A DNA stretch of 64,000 nt. It comes from Legionella qingyii. Its GTDB lineage: Bacteria; Pseudomonadota; Gammaproteobacteria; Legionellales; Legionellaceae. The translations under genes were made by a program, and so were the position numbers. The notes beneath the pieces are model-generated. The model did not search any database. It was not told the origin of the DNA and was given only the letters and a program-made list of their open reading frames with translations. This document shows positions 44,852 to 54,032 of this stretch, in pieces. The stretch lies in assembly GCF_003184185.1 (NCBI RefSeq), contig NZ_QHJG01000006.1:1-64000 (forward strand), given 5' to 3'. How positions within the stretch are numbered: the stretch's first letter is position 1; each line of letters opens with the position of its first letter.

Positions 44852-46240
44852 TCAGTTCTTTTTCAAAACAATCATTTTTTCCTTGGACATGTCGTTCATC
44901 GTCCACGGAATCCCTCCAATGCCGTAACCCGATTGCTTTAATCCTGCAAATGGCATCCAATCGGTGCGAAAGGCGGTATGATCATTAATCAGTACTGTGG
45001 AGGCTTCAAGGCATTCTGCTGCTTTTAGCGCAGGTTCTATGTCCTCAGAAAATACGCTGGCTTGAAAGGCGACGGGTAATGAGTTCGCAATACGAATTGC
45101 CTCGTCAAGTTGCTCATATTCATAAACACAGGTTACTGGGCCAAAAATTTCCAATTGGGACACTTTAGCATCAGCAGGTGGATTGAGTAATACGGCAGGA
45201 AGTAAGGTTGTTTCAGAGAACCTGCCTCCACCAAACAGTTTGGCTCCTTTGGCCACTGCTTCATCGATCCAGGACATGACGCGTTCTGTTTCACGTGGGA
45301 GAATCAATGGTCCCACCTCTGTTTCTTTGAAGAGTGGATCCCCAACGCGCAATGATGTGACTCGTTTAACGAATTCATCCATAAATGGGCTGATAATGTC
45401 TTTATGTACCAAAATGCGCTGTACAGAAACACATACTTGCCCGGCATGGTAATACCCACCTTTGACAAGCGATTGGGTGGTTTTCTGGATGTCTGCACTG
45501 CGATCTACAATTACCGGTGCTGCACCGCCATGCTCTAAGGCACAACGAGTTCCTGGAGAAAGTTTGCTTCGTAAACTCCAACCGACTTTGGCTGAGCCAA
45601 TAAAGCTCAAGAAGGCAATCCGTTCATCAGTAGCAAGTTGCTCAGCCAGGGAGTTATCCTCTGTGATAAAAGTTTGACACCAAGCTTCTGGAAGACCAGC
45701 TTGTCGTACTAATTGGATGAGTTCTAAACAACATAAGGGTGTTGTAGTAGCGGGTTTAATAATTACCGGGCATCCCACCGCGATTGCTGGAGCGACTTGA
45801 TGCACAATCAGATTTAAAGGATGGTTAAATGCAGAAATAGCCGCTACGACGCCAATCGGTTCTTTAACCGTAAATGCCCAGCGATGATCACTTGCAGGGG
45901 TTAGGCCCATAGGAATTTCTTTACCTGCGAAATGCCGCAATTCTTCTGCTGCATCGTTTAACCCATCTATGGCGCGCGTCACTTCAATTGTTGCGTCAGT
46001 AAACGGTTTACCACCTTCTTGGGCAATGAGTTTGGCAAAACGCCCCTGCTCGGATGTTAATAATTGAGCCGCGCGTTTCAAGATGGCCATGCGCTCATAG
46101 GGTTTGAGCCAATCCTTGCGATTGTTTAGTGTTGATGCAGCGGTCTTAAGTTTTGTTCTCAGTGCTTGTTCATCATCAACGGTAATTTCTTTGATCAAGG
46201 CCCGGTCAAATGCTTGTACCACTTGCAGTGCTTTTTTCAT
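44852..46240 (-). CDS. NAD(P)-dependent aldehyde dehydrogenase
   Basis: The 462-residue protein has the aldehyde dehydrogenase hallmarks: FNHPLNLIVHQVAPAIAVG, KPATTTPL, FIGSAKVGW, the general-base Glu in ALEHGGAAP (about 236), and the catalytic Cys in HAGQVCVSVQRI (about 270), then EIFGPV and FAGLKQSGYGIGG. It oxidises an aldehyde to the acid. It overlaps the ThDP enzyme gene by ATGA, so the two are made together; the ThDP enzyme may produce the aldehyde. The sequence suggests the phosphonate/sulfoacetaldehyde or glyceraldehyde-type group, but not firmly. Confidence 0.9.
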   Translation of the reverse strand: MKKALQVVQAFDRALIKEITVDDEQALRTKLKTAASTLNNRKDWLKPYERMAILKRAAQLLTSEQGRFAKLIAQEGGKPFTDATIEVTRAIDGLNDAAEELRHFAGKEIPMGLTPASDHRWAFTVKEPIGVVAAISAFNHPLNLIVHQVAPAIAVGCPVIIKPATTTPLCCLELIQLVRQAGLPEAWCQTFITEDNSLAEQLATDERIAFLSFIGSAKVGWSLRSKLSPGTRCALEHGGAAPVIVDRSADIQKTTQSLVKGGYYHAGQVCVSVQRILVHKDIISPFMDEFVKRVTSLRVGDPLFKETEVGPLILPRETERVMSWIDEAVAKGAKLFGGGRFSETTLLPAVLLNPPADAKVSQLEIFGPVTCVYEYEQLDEAIRIANSLPVAFQASVFSEDIEPALKAAECLEASTVLINDHTAFRTDWMPFAGLKQSGYGIGGIPWTMNDMSKEKMIVLKKN

Positions 46241-47895
46241 GATGTTCCCTTATTTGCTGGTGCTGGAGGTAGACGTTGTTGTAACTCATCGACAAGGACA
46301 CGTTTATTTTCTGAATAATCGATTGGGAAAATAACAAGCTGTACTCCTCCAGCAGTGAATGCATTCTCGAGAATGGATTGAAAGTCTTCAATTTTTTCAA
46401 CTCGGGTGCCATGTGCTCCATAGGACTCAGCATATTTTATGAAGTCAGGATTCTTGAAGGTCATCCCGAAATCAGGGAAGTGATCTACCGCCTGTTTCCA
46501 ACGTATCATGCCAAAAGCATGATCTTCGATCACCAGGACAACCAGGTTTAATTTCAGCCTGACTGCGGTTTCTAGCTCTTGGCTGTTCATCATAAACCCC
46601 CCATCACCACACACAGCCATCACCCGGCGCTTAGGATATAAAAGTGATGCCATAATTGCGGATGGAAGTCCAGCCCCCATAGTCGCGAGTGCATTATCAA
46701 GAAGAATGGTATTTGCCATTTGCGTCCGATAATTGCGGGCAAACCAGATTTTATACATCCCATTATCCAAGGCGAGAATTCCATCATGTGGCATGACTTG
46801 CCGCACGTCATAGACCATGCGTTGTGGAGTAAAGCGATCTTCAGTAGCTCGCGCAGTAATTTTGCTCAAAATACCTTCGCGTAAATGCAAAAGTGCATTC
46901 GCATGTGGAAGATTCCCTTCGAGTTTGTCGGCGAGCAAATTTAAGGAGGGTCCCATATCTCCAATAACTTCTGCTTGAGGAAAATAAATTTGTTCCACAG
47001 TAGCAGATTGGTATCCAACATGAATGACCTTAAGATGGCTGGTTCCCATGATAAAAGGTGGTTTTTCAACGGTACTATGGCCTATGGTAATAATCAGATC
47101 CGCTTGTTCTATTGCTTCATGAACATAATCTCGTTCTGAAAGAGCGGCTGTCCCCATATAAAGCTCTGTGGCTCCTGAAACAGTCCCTTTACCCATCTGT
47201 GTAGTGAAATAAGGAAGTTTTGTCCGCAAAATAAATTGCGCAAGCGCATTGGTCGCTCTAGGACGTGAAGCGGCCGCACCGAGCATCACGAGCGGTCGCT
47301 TGGCTTGCATAATCATTTCTGCGGCGCGATCTAGGGCCGCTTCGCTTGCGACGGGATATTCAATAGGGTGTGGCGGGATGAGTGCAACCTTTTTGCTGCG
47401 CTCGGCGGCAATGTCTTCAGGGAGTTCTAAATGTACCGGTCCCGGTGTTTCTGCTTGGGCAAGATGAAATGCTTCACGCACAATAGTGGGGATCATCGAA
47501 GGGGATATAATTTGACGCGACATTTTAGTTAAGGGCTGCATGGTAGCTACCGTATTCACCATCTGAAATCGCGCTTGATGCGAGGATAAAACCCCTTTTT
47601 GTCCGGTAATCATGATCATCGGCATTGCACCAAGGAGAGCATAAGCAGCCCCGGTCGTGAGATTGAGTGCTCCGGGGCCAAGGGTAGTCATACAAACTCC
47701 CGGGTTCCCGGTTAATCGGCCATAGGTCGCGGCCATAAATGCGGCTGCTTGCTCATGCCGGGTGAGTACTAGTTCAATTGAAGAGTTACGAAGTGCTTCT
47801 ACAACATCGAGATTTTCCTCTCCGGGAATACCAAAAACGTGTTTGACTCCCTCGTTTTCAAGGGCTGCAACTAACAGCTCGGAACCTTTGATCAT
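46237..47895 (-). CDS. Acetolactate synthase-like ThDP enzyme
   Basis: From the ATG at 47895 the protein is 552 residues, about the size of acetolactate synthase large subunits. It has the activating Glu (TRHEQAAAFMA, E48), GVCMTTLGPGALNL, MIMITGQKG, and the ThDP motif starting CGDGGFMMNSQELETA and ending in a VIEDHAFGM segment, where the usual Asn-Asn is Ile-Glu-Asp. GAGGG seven bases upstream supports this start. No small regulatory subunit is present, so a catabolic AlsS-type enzyme or a related decarboxylase is likely. It precedes, and overlaps, the aldehyde dehydrogenase gene. Confidence 0.85.
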   Translation of the reverse strand: MIKGSELLVAALENEGVKHVFGIPGEENLDVVEALRNSSIELVLTRHEQAAAFMAATYGRLTGNPGVCMTTLGPGALNLTTGAAYALLGAMPMIMITGQKGVLSSHQARFQMVNTVATMQPLTKMSRQIISPSMIPTIVREAFHLAQAETPGPVHLELPEDIAAERSKKVALIPPHPIEYPVASEAALDRAAEMIMQAKRPLVMLGAAASRPRATNALAQFILRTKLPYFTTQMGKGTVSGATELYMGTAALSERDYVHEAIEQADLIITIGHSTVEKPPFIMGTSHLKVIHVGYQSATVEQIYFPQAEVIGDMGPSLNLLADKLEGNLPHANALLHLREGILSKITARATEDRFTPQRMVYDVRQVMPHDGILALDNGMYKIWFARNYRTQMANTILLDNALATMGAGLPSAIMASLLYPKRRVMAVCGDGGFMMNSQELETAVRLKLNLVVLVIEDHAFGMIRWKQAVDHFPDFGMTFKNPDFIKYAESYGAHGTRVEKIEDFQSILENAFTAGGVQLVIFPIDYSENKRVLVDELQQRLPPAPANKGTS

Positions 47896-48262
47896 AATGT
47901 CCCTCATGGATTTCAAAATGTTCTTCTTCCAATTATAAACCAAACTCGTTCATATTTTTTTATTATGTTGTCTTGTGAGGAAGAATCAGTTGTTATCAGA
48001 AGAAGTGAATCGATAAATACGATTTATCATAAAAACGAAAATGGACAGGTTGATTCTAGCCTTGAGGATCTATGTAATACAGGGTATTTAGATTAGTCCC
48101 TTTTTGGTTTATCAACGCGCTGTACCGAATTTGGTAAATGTATACGACAGTTGAATTTGGCATGTTTTGCAAACTATATTTGCTGATAAATATAAAAAAG
48201 AACGTTATGATGAATCAGGGGTAGCTATACCAGTATAATTACTTATCAATACGAGCTCAAAT
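47896..48262. other. Divergent intergenic region, AT-rich
   Basis: I see no gene, repeat or RNA structure. It should hold the promoters for the ThDP enzyme/dehydrogenase operon on the left and the monooxygenase on the right. Confidence 0.35.
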
Positions 48263-49474
48263 ATGCCTAATCTTATAAAAAATAAAACTATTCTCATTTC
48301 AGGCGCCAGTATAGCAGGCCCGGCCTTAGCATATTGGCTGCATCATTACGGCTTTACGGTTACTCTTGTTGAGCAAGCCCCTAAGTTTAGAGAAGGTGGA
48401 TATAAGGTTGATGCACGGGGAATATGTATCGACGTTTTGAAAAAGATGGGACTTTACGAAAAAATCCAAGAAAAAAATGTACACACAAAAACAGCTATCT
48501 TTATGGATGATGAAGGCGCGATTACCTCAGAAATCTCCGCTGATGAATTAGGTATGCGGCAACCCCAAGATGTGGAACTGCTTAGAGGAGATTTGTCTAA
48601 AATTTTATATGATGCCACCCGTGATGAATGCGAATACATTTTTAATACGTCAATTAAATCGATTAAGCTTAACAAAGACGATGTTGAAGTTGAGTTCAAT
48701 AATAATATGATTCGCAGCTTTGATTTGGTAATAGGTGCTGATGGCATTCATTCTAATGTGCGTTCTCTTGTTTTCGGTGAAGAGTCTCAATATTCTCATG
48801 ATTTTGGCAATTATTTTTATGCTATTTATTCCATAGAAAATTATCTTAAACTAGCCAATAAAGAATTATTTTATTCTATCGAAAACAAGCAGGTTAATCT
48901 TTCTTCTACCCAAGCAGAAAACAACATTACTGTAATTTATCTCTTTCAAGATAAAAATTATGCTTACAATTATAAAGAAGTTGATAAACAAAAAGCTGTT
49001 GTTATTAAAAATTATGCCAATGCAAAATGGGAAGTGCCTCATCTATTAAAAGAAATGGATAAAGCAAATGACTTTTATTTTGATGTTGCCAAACAAATTC
49101 ACATGCAGCAGTGGTTCAAAGATAGAGTTGCATTAATAGGTGATGCCGCTTACAGTCCCGCGTTAACATCTGGCCAAGGCAGCAGTGTTGCTATTGTCGG
49201 CGCTTATGTATTAGCGGGAGAGTTATATGCTGCTGCGGGTGATTACGAAAAAGCATTTACTTCATATCAAAATAAAATGCAAAAATATATTAAAATTAAC
49301 CAAGAAATAGGTGAGGCTGTTATAAATTTTATTCTTCCTAAACCAAAAAATATATTCCAACAAGTATACGATAAAATAAAATCTGTTCTCTTGCCAAAAG
49401 ATTACACAATAAAACAATTACGTAAAAAATTTTATAAAGCATCCAATGGAATTACGTTAAGTCAGTATGAGTAG
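48263..49474 (+). CDS. FAD-dependent monooxygenase (PHBH/TetX-like)
   Basis: The 403-residue protein has the class A flavin monooxygenase layout: FAD-binding ISGASIAGPALAYWL, an arginine-containing YKVDARG, the LVIGADGIHSNVRS fingerprint and GDAAYSPALTSGQGSS near the end, which binds the FAD ribityl chain. Such enzymes hydroxylate aromatic or polyketide-like compounds, and some inactivate tetracyclines. The C-terminal part has a basic, lysine-rich stretch. The AT-rich, Lys/Asn-rich coding differs somewhat from its neighbours, which may hint at transfer. Substrate unknown. Confidence 0.87.
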   Translation: MPNLIKNKTILISGASIAGPALAYWLHHYGFTVTLVEQAPKFREGGYKVDARGICIDVLKKMGLYEKIQEKNVHTKTAIFMDDEGAITSEISADELGMRQPQDVELLRGDLSKILYDATRDECEYIFNTSIKSIKLNKDDVEVEFNNNMIRSFDLVIGADGIHSNVRSLVFGEESQYSHDFGNYFYAIYSIENYLKLANKELFYSIENKQVNLSSTQAENNITVIYLFQDKNYAYNYKEVDKQKAVVIKNYANAKWEVPHLLKEMDKANDFYFDVAKQIHMQQWFKDRVALIGDAAYSPALTSGQGSSVAIVGAYVLAGELYAAAGDYEKAFTSYQNKMQKYIKINQEIGEAVINFILPKPKNIFQQVYDKIKSVLLPKDYTIKQLRKKFYKASNGITLSQYE

Positions 49475-49927
49475 GGTGAAAATCTTCTATATCAGAATGC
49501 GCGCTATTTGTACAAAAATTCGTTCAACATAGGGGCTAACAATATATTGGCAAGGTACAATTTGCTGTTGATGGTTGCGATTATTCGTATTACCTTTTAA
49601 TGCTTGATGCCTTGGAAACTTGCTAGTCAATTTAGGATGGGATTGTCAACATGCCCTACTTAGGATTACGAAATAAACGAGGAGGAGCTACCACTTCCAT
49701 GTGGCTCGCGTCATCCATGACGCCCTAAAATTCTTTTTTAAAACATCCATTGTTTATTTCCTCGTTGTGTTAAGCATAGCAAAATCCCCTAAAAGGTCAT
49801 TAGCCTATGTGCTTAAATTTTTGTAAGATATTTCTTAAAATGGACATGTGTTCCTTGAAAGCCCTGAGTTGGCCTTTCTCAAGGGGATGGACTGACTTCA
49901 GAAGTTCGCAGGTTTGATACTGTCAAT
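49475..49927. other. Intergenic region with palindromes
   Basis: No gene is supported. It holds the hairpin at 49708-49736 and inverted copies of GAAATAAAC near 49670 and 49750, so a degenerate repeat or small mobile-element remnant is possible. Confidence 0.35.
49708..49737 (+). terminator. Terminator-like palindrome followed by T-run
   Basis: GCGTCAT (49708-49714) and ATGACGC (49717-49723) are perfect inverted repeats, and CTTTTTT follows a few bases later. The loop of two bases means that only the outer pairs would form a stem. It may end the monooxygenase transcript, though it is 230 bases from the stop. Confidence 0.35.
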
Positions 49928-50290
49928 CTATTTATCCGGCAATACATCAATTTTGTTTACAAAACATTTAGTCTCACCACTCCAGGGGAGAGTATAGGCA
50001 TCACAATGATAGCTAATGATTACATGTTTGTTATTTTGCATGGCAAAATCAGCTTGCTCTACCAGTTCGGATTTGAATTGTCCCAGCGTGAAGTGAAAAG
50101 CACGTCCACTTGCTCCACTGGCATTTTCTAAACCACCCAGGATCATTTCTCCTTCATAAGTCCCCCAAAATCTACCTTCTTTGGCAACCTTAACTATAAC
50201 TCCTGATTTTTGCCCTTTCTGTACAGACCAGCACCCTGTTAATAAACAGGAAGTGATGAGTAAAATGGCTGATATGAATATTTTTTGCAT
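49928..50290 (-). CDS. Small predicted lipoprotein
   Basis: The 120-residue protein begins with a lipoprotein signal peptide (FISAILLITSCLLTGC; lipobox LTGC, Cys 20). The mature part has two more cysteines (YHCDAYT and KCFVN) that could form a disulphide in the periplasm, and glycine-rich GMILGGLENASGASG-type residues. It resembles small envelope lipoproteins common in Legionella; function unknown. It is a single gene, with a spermidine synthase-like gene upstream on the same strand. Confidence 0.75.
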   Translation of the reverse strand: MQKIFISAILLITSCLLTGCWSVQKGQKSGVIVKVAKEGRFWGTYEGEMILGGLENASGASGRAFHFTLGQFKSELVEQADFAMQNNKHVIISYHCDAYTLPWSGETKCFVNKIDVLPDK

Positions 50291-50404
50291 CGTTGTATTC
50301 TATTGTTCGAGTGACAAACACTCTTTTAGTTGGTTTGTCTATTATTGTAAAGCAGTTTTACTATTGATGTAATATTGGATTCAATGAATGGCCTTTTTTC
50401 TATT

Positions 50405-51262
50405 CTATTCGCTTTTATAGCGTTTGACTTTTTTAAATAAGCGAATTAGTTTGATGTTGAGTTTATTTTCAAATTCAGTAAGGATTGTTTGATAGTGTTC
50501 TGAGTGCAAATCGGTAACAGAAGACTTGCTGGCAAATAAAATATAGTTATCGCTCACTGTAGGACAAATAAATAATTCAGCAAAATAATCGCGCATGGAT
50601 TGAATAAAAGCGGAATTCAACTCAGGAAGTTCATGAAAATTGATAACCAGCCAGCCCCTATCATCCAAAACACGATCAGCTTGTTCGATAAACTGTTGCT
50701 GGATTTGAAATGAGTCCATTCCATAATCAAGGTACATATCAGCGAAAATGACTTGCGTGTTGTTGCTTTTTTGAAATTTGATTGCAACCTGGGCATCTGC
50801 AATTAATATCTCGATGTTTTGCTTTTCTGGTAATTGAAAAAAATTCGTTGCTACATCATATACCTTTTGGCGTAGTTCAATACAAAATAGCGAGCACTCG
50901 GGTAAAAGAAAGTGAAGGCAATGAATCAAACTTCCTCCACCCAGGCCTAATAAAGTGATATGGCTTGGATTTACGAATGCAAGAACTAACAACATCACAC
51001 GAGTATATTCATGTACGGGTATATGAGGATATTGAATATAAATACCGGTCTGATCATAGATGGGATCAAAATTTAACGCTCTAATATTTCCTCTATCAAT
51101 GACGAAGATATCACCCCAGGAATCATGTGTGCGATAAATTATCGTTTTTCCAAAGAAATCAGTATCTGTAGTCTTCTTAGCGCTCAATCGTTTATCCTTT
51201 ATATCTTGTCTTTGAACAGGCAAAGCATTCATTTTGACGGATTCTATCTCATGTTCCAACAC
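50405..51262 (-). CDS. Spermidine synthase-like (SpeE fold) protein
   Basis: The 285-residue protein has the spermine/spermidine synthase Rossmann core: ITLLGLGGGSLIHCLHFLLP for the nucleotide-binding loop, FCIELRQKVYDVA (acid at the end of the second strand), and IFADMYLDYGMDS in place of the active-site DxxDP. The active-site aspartates are only partly kept, so aminopropyl transfer is uncertain; many such proteins in proteobacteria are methyltransferase-like with unknown substrate. It is a stand-alone gene and has no decarboxylase partner. Confidence 0.75.
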   Translation of the reverse strand: MLEHEIESVKMNALPVQRQDIKDKRLSAKKTTDTDFFGKTIIYRTHDSWGDIFVIDRGNIRALNFDPIYDQTGIYIQYPHIPVHEYTRVMLLVLAFVNPSHITLLGLGGGSLIHCLHFLLPECSLFCIELRQKVYDVATNFFQLPEKQNIEILIADAQVAIKFQKSNNTQVIFADMYLDYGMDSFQIQQQFIEQADRVLDDRGWLVINFHELPELNSAFIQSMRDYFAELFICPTVSDNYILFASKSSVTDLHSEHYQTILTEFENKLNIKLIRLFKKVKRYKSE

Positions 51263-51397
51263 AATTTTTTAAATTCATGAAGTAGAACAATTAAAAAGAA
51301 ACGGCTATTCATCAAGAAAAAAACCGGTTTACCTATTTGAGTCTGTTAGAAACCATAGGCCGTCGTTGGTCTATGGTTTCTAACGATACATGGAAAT

Positions 51398-52936
51398 TTA
51401 CAGATTAGAAGAAAATTCTGGTGGAGTATAACTTTCTTCTTTGCTCTTGGTTCCCGGCTTCATGGAAAACACACCAAGCTGGGTTGCATTTTTTGCGCTG
51501 CCAGGGGACAGGGAGGCCTCTACAGGTTTTTTAGCAAACACTTTTTTATCATCAAGCAGTGTTTTACCATTACTATCGGTAATAGTTAAATATAGGGTTT
51601 CGTTGTCCTTATATTGTTTTGATTTTAATGCAACAAATTGACCAGACATATCATAAGAACAAACATATTCCTCTGATTTGGCATCAAGGGTCGTGTTGTC
51701 AGTCACTTCCATACGACAGGTAAATAATTCGCGAACAGCGGCCCATTCCTGAAGTTTCTCTTTTTTCTCTAAAGCCTCAGCAAAATCAATCGTATCTGTA
51801 TTAAGAACAAGAGAACCGAATAATTTGGCCACTTCATCCAAGATTGAAGCTTGGATTACACCGTAACTTAAGATAAAGAATTTATTACGTGCAGGAATTA
51901 TAGATGATTCGTTTTTTAAGGATGTAACTGATTTTTCAAGGGCAATGCTGAGTGCGTTGTTATCGCCTATTGTATTCTCGCCATCGGTAAATAATAAAAT
52001 ATTATTGTGTTGATTTGATTTCATAAGCATCGATAATTGATCGGATACCGTACCAAAAAGGCGCGTATATCCTTTAGCTTTTAATCCATTGACATTTTGA
52101 GACAATTGGAAAAAATCCTCTTTTCGGTAACTACCCATGCCAACATTTTTAGTTTCGCTGTTAAACTCAGTGATATTAATGACTGCATCAGGCTGAAATT
52201 TAAATAAGGCATCGGCGAACTCAATGACACTCTTTTTCAACTTGGTTAAGCGCTGTCCTTGCATACTGTCACTGGTGTCTAAAACAAAATGATAAGTAGG
52301 GGGTGTCAGAGCCTCGGGAACGAAAAAGTAAGGCGTCACTTCAAGCGTATCCTCGCTAACTCGTTTTTCTGCATAAAAAACCTTTTTATCTTCAAAGGAA
52401 TTTGAATGAGCCAAAAGTAAAGGTGATTTCCCATCAATTAAAATAAGTTCTTGCTTGTGATTTTTTAGGAACTCCTTGACGTTAAATTTTATTTTTTCGC
52501 CCTCAATGCTCATGCACTTATAATTCAACGAATTAAATAATGGTGCGAAGGCGGCAGACGGTAATTGGATGTTCAAGTATTCCTGTTGCTCATCGATGGT
52601 GAAATCGAGCCCGGTAAGTTGCAAAACATTCAATACGGCCAGACACGATTTTTTGTGTGTATCAGCTGTTAGATTATCAATACAGGTGGCCTGAGTGATC
52701 TCTTCAGCCAATAAATCAGCCAGAGTTACTCTTTTTAGGTCTGGTTTTACGGTGTTTTGTTGTAAGAGTTCTTGCAATTCAGCCGCAAGACGCTCATTTT
52801 CCTTTGTTGTTGTGGAGTGAAAAACAACCCGCTCATCATGACATACCACTTTGGTATTATCTATAGGAACACCCATAGCGTTCAACAATCCCACCATATT
52901 TTTTGTGCGCAGCATATTATTAGCAAGATGCTTCAT
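51398..52936 (-). CDS. VWA (von Willebrand factor A) domain protein, possible effector
   Basis: About 512 residues. The N-terminal part (about 1-190) is helical and has no signal peptide. A VWA domain follows at about 215-390: the metal-binding MIDAS motif is DTSDSMQG (DxSxS), with a Thr in KGYTRLFG and an Asp in LFTDGENT. A C-terminal beta domain with VTDNTTLDAKSEEYVC and TLYLTITDSNGK follows. The tail (KEESYTPPEF) has an acidic patch like Dot/Icm signals. VWA domains bind proteins in a metal-dependent way. The ATG at 52936 follows a G-run; a start at 52948 is also possible. Confidence 0.75.
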   Translation of the reverse strand: MKHLANNMLRTKNMVGLLNAMGVPIDNTKVVCHDERVVFHSTTTKENERLAAELQELLQQNTVKPDLKRVTLADLLAEEITQATCIDNLTADTHKKSCLAVLNVLQLTGLDFTIDEQQEYLNIQLPSAAFAPLFNSLNYKCMSIEGEKIKFNVKEFLKNHKQELILIDGKSPLLLAHSNSFEDKKVFYAEKRVSEDTLEVTPYFFVPEALTPPTYHFVLDTSDSMQGQRLTKLKKSVIEFADALFKFQPDAVINITEFNSETKNVGMGSYRKEDFFQLSQNVNGLKAKGYTRLFGTVSDQLSMLMKSNQHNNILLFTDGENTIGDNNALSIALEKSVTSLKNESSIIPARNKFFILSYGVIQASILDEVAKLFGSLVLNTDTIDFAEALEKKEKLQEWAAVRELFTCRMEVTDNTTLDAKSEEYVCSYDMSGQFVALKSKQYKDNETLYLTITDSNGKTLLDDKKVFAKKPVEASLSPGSAKNATQLGVFSMKPGTKSKEESYTPPEFSSNL

Positions 52937-53335
52937 AAAACCCCCCATTTATTAAAATAAACGCAAATTGCCGAGGATAATACACAGAAATAAAAGGGAA
53001 TAATAGACAAGTGCCAATGCTTTATTTCAATCGCAATTGAAAAGTTCAGTTCCATTTTTTAAAGTATCCAAATCACTATTGAATAAGTGAGTTAATTGTA
53101 CTTTGGTTGAGTTATATTGGGTCTGGTGGGGTGATTTTGAGCACTCAATTGTTTATGCGAACAACATGTCAAGAAATAGAAAATATTGGGGATTACATAA
53201 TAATTATATTTATTATCCAGGAAGGCATAAACTTCATGCTTCGGGCTATTTTCTTCGGAAACTAAAAAAGAACCAGCCCATTATTCAGAACCTCAAAGAA
53301 TCACTATAGATTTAGTGTGATGAGCGTTGTTTGCC
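52937..53335. other. Intergenic region, no firm gene
   Basis: A 68-codon frame at 53103-53309 (plus strand, TTG start) lies here. It has an odd Trp/Tyr/His-rich composition, no ribosome site and no recognised match, so I do not call it a gene. No repeat seen. Confidence 0.35.
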
Positions 53336-53755
53336 TTATTCACCAATAATTTTTATTAAGACTCTTTTATCGCGGCATCCATCGAATTCACCGTAAAAAA
53401 TTTGTTCCCAGGGTCCAAAATCAAGTGCTCCTTCAGTAACCGCGACGACCACTTCTCGTCCCATTATTTGTCTTTTTATATGTGCATCCGCATTATCTTC
53501 TCCAGTATTATTATGTTGATACTGTGATATAGGTTGATGCGGAGCCATGTGTTCTAACCATTTTTTATAATCTTGGTGCAGGCCTTCCTCATCGTCGTTA
53601 ATAAAAACAGATGCGGTAATGTGCATTGCATTAACTAAAACAAATCCCTCCTGAATGCTGCTATCTTTCAGGCATTCACGTACTTGCTCCGTAATATTGA
53701 TAAATCCCATCCGTTCGGGAACGTGGAACCATAACTCTTTTCGATACGATTTCAT
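53336..53755 (-). CDS. yjbQ: YjbQ/UPF0047 family protein
   Basis: The 139-residue protein matches the YjbQ family: [30 protein letters not shown], and a late [13 protein letters not shown]. The conserved His in MHITA, another in [11 protein letters not shown] and Glu residues likely bind a metal. E. coli YjbQ has weak thiamine-phosphate synthase activity; its main role is not settled. It is a single gene. Confidence 0.93.
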   Translation of the reverse strand: MKSYRKELWFHVPERMGFINITEQVRECLKDSSIQEGFVLVNAMHITASVFINDDEEGLHQDYKKWLEHMAPHQPISQYQHNNTGEDNADAHIKRQIMGREVVVAVTEGALDFGPWEQIFYGEFDGCRDKRVLIKIIGE

Positions 53756-54032
53756 TGAAGACCTTAGCCTAGATAAAATTTTAAATAAAAACCAACGATA
53801 TTACTCTAAATACTAACCATGACAAGTCGTTAGACGTAAGACACCAATCGTTTAATTTGGACCACAAACTGTGCCCCCCAATTACTTACGCCAGTAGGCA
53901 AAGCATTTTTTCAGCTACCATCAAACACGGCTTTGGGTGATATAAGCCATAGCGGCTCTCTCAGTAAAGAACATTCATTTTTATTACTCGGAGTACAGGT
54001 TTCAATATAACGAATTTTAAGAGAGTCTTTCC
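53756..54032. other. Intergenic region between yjbQ and the T6SS cluster
   Basis: No gene or strong hairpin recognised. It follows the last gene of the T6SS run (tssA) and the start of yjbQ. Confidence 0.3.

Noticed and set aside
44736..44960. Minus-strand 74-codon frame downstream of the aldehyde dehydrogenase
   Set aside because: It overlaps the end of the dehydrogenase in another frame and shows no protein features.
49475..49927. Insertion sequence remnant with GAAATAAAC inverted copies
   Set aside because: The inverted copies are only nine bases and no transposase fragment is readable between them.
53103..53309. Plus-strand 68-codon frame rich in Trp, Tyr and His
   Set aside because: TTG start without ribosome site, odd composition, no recognised family; left as uncertain non-coding sequence.
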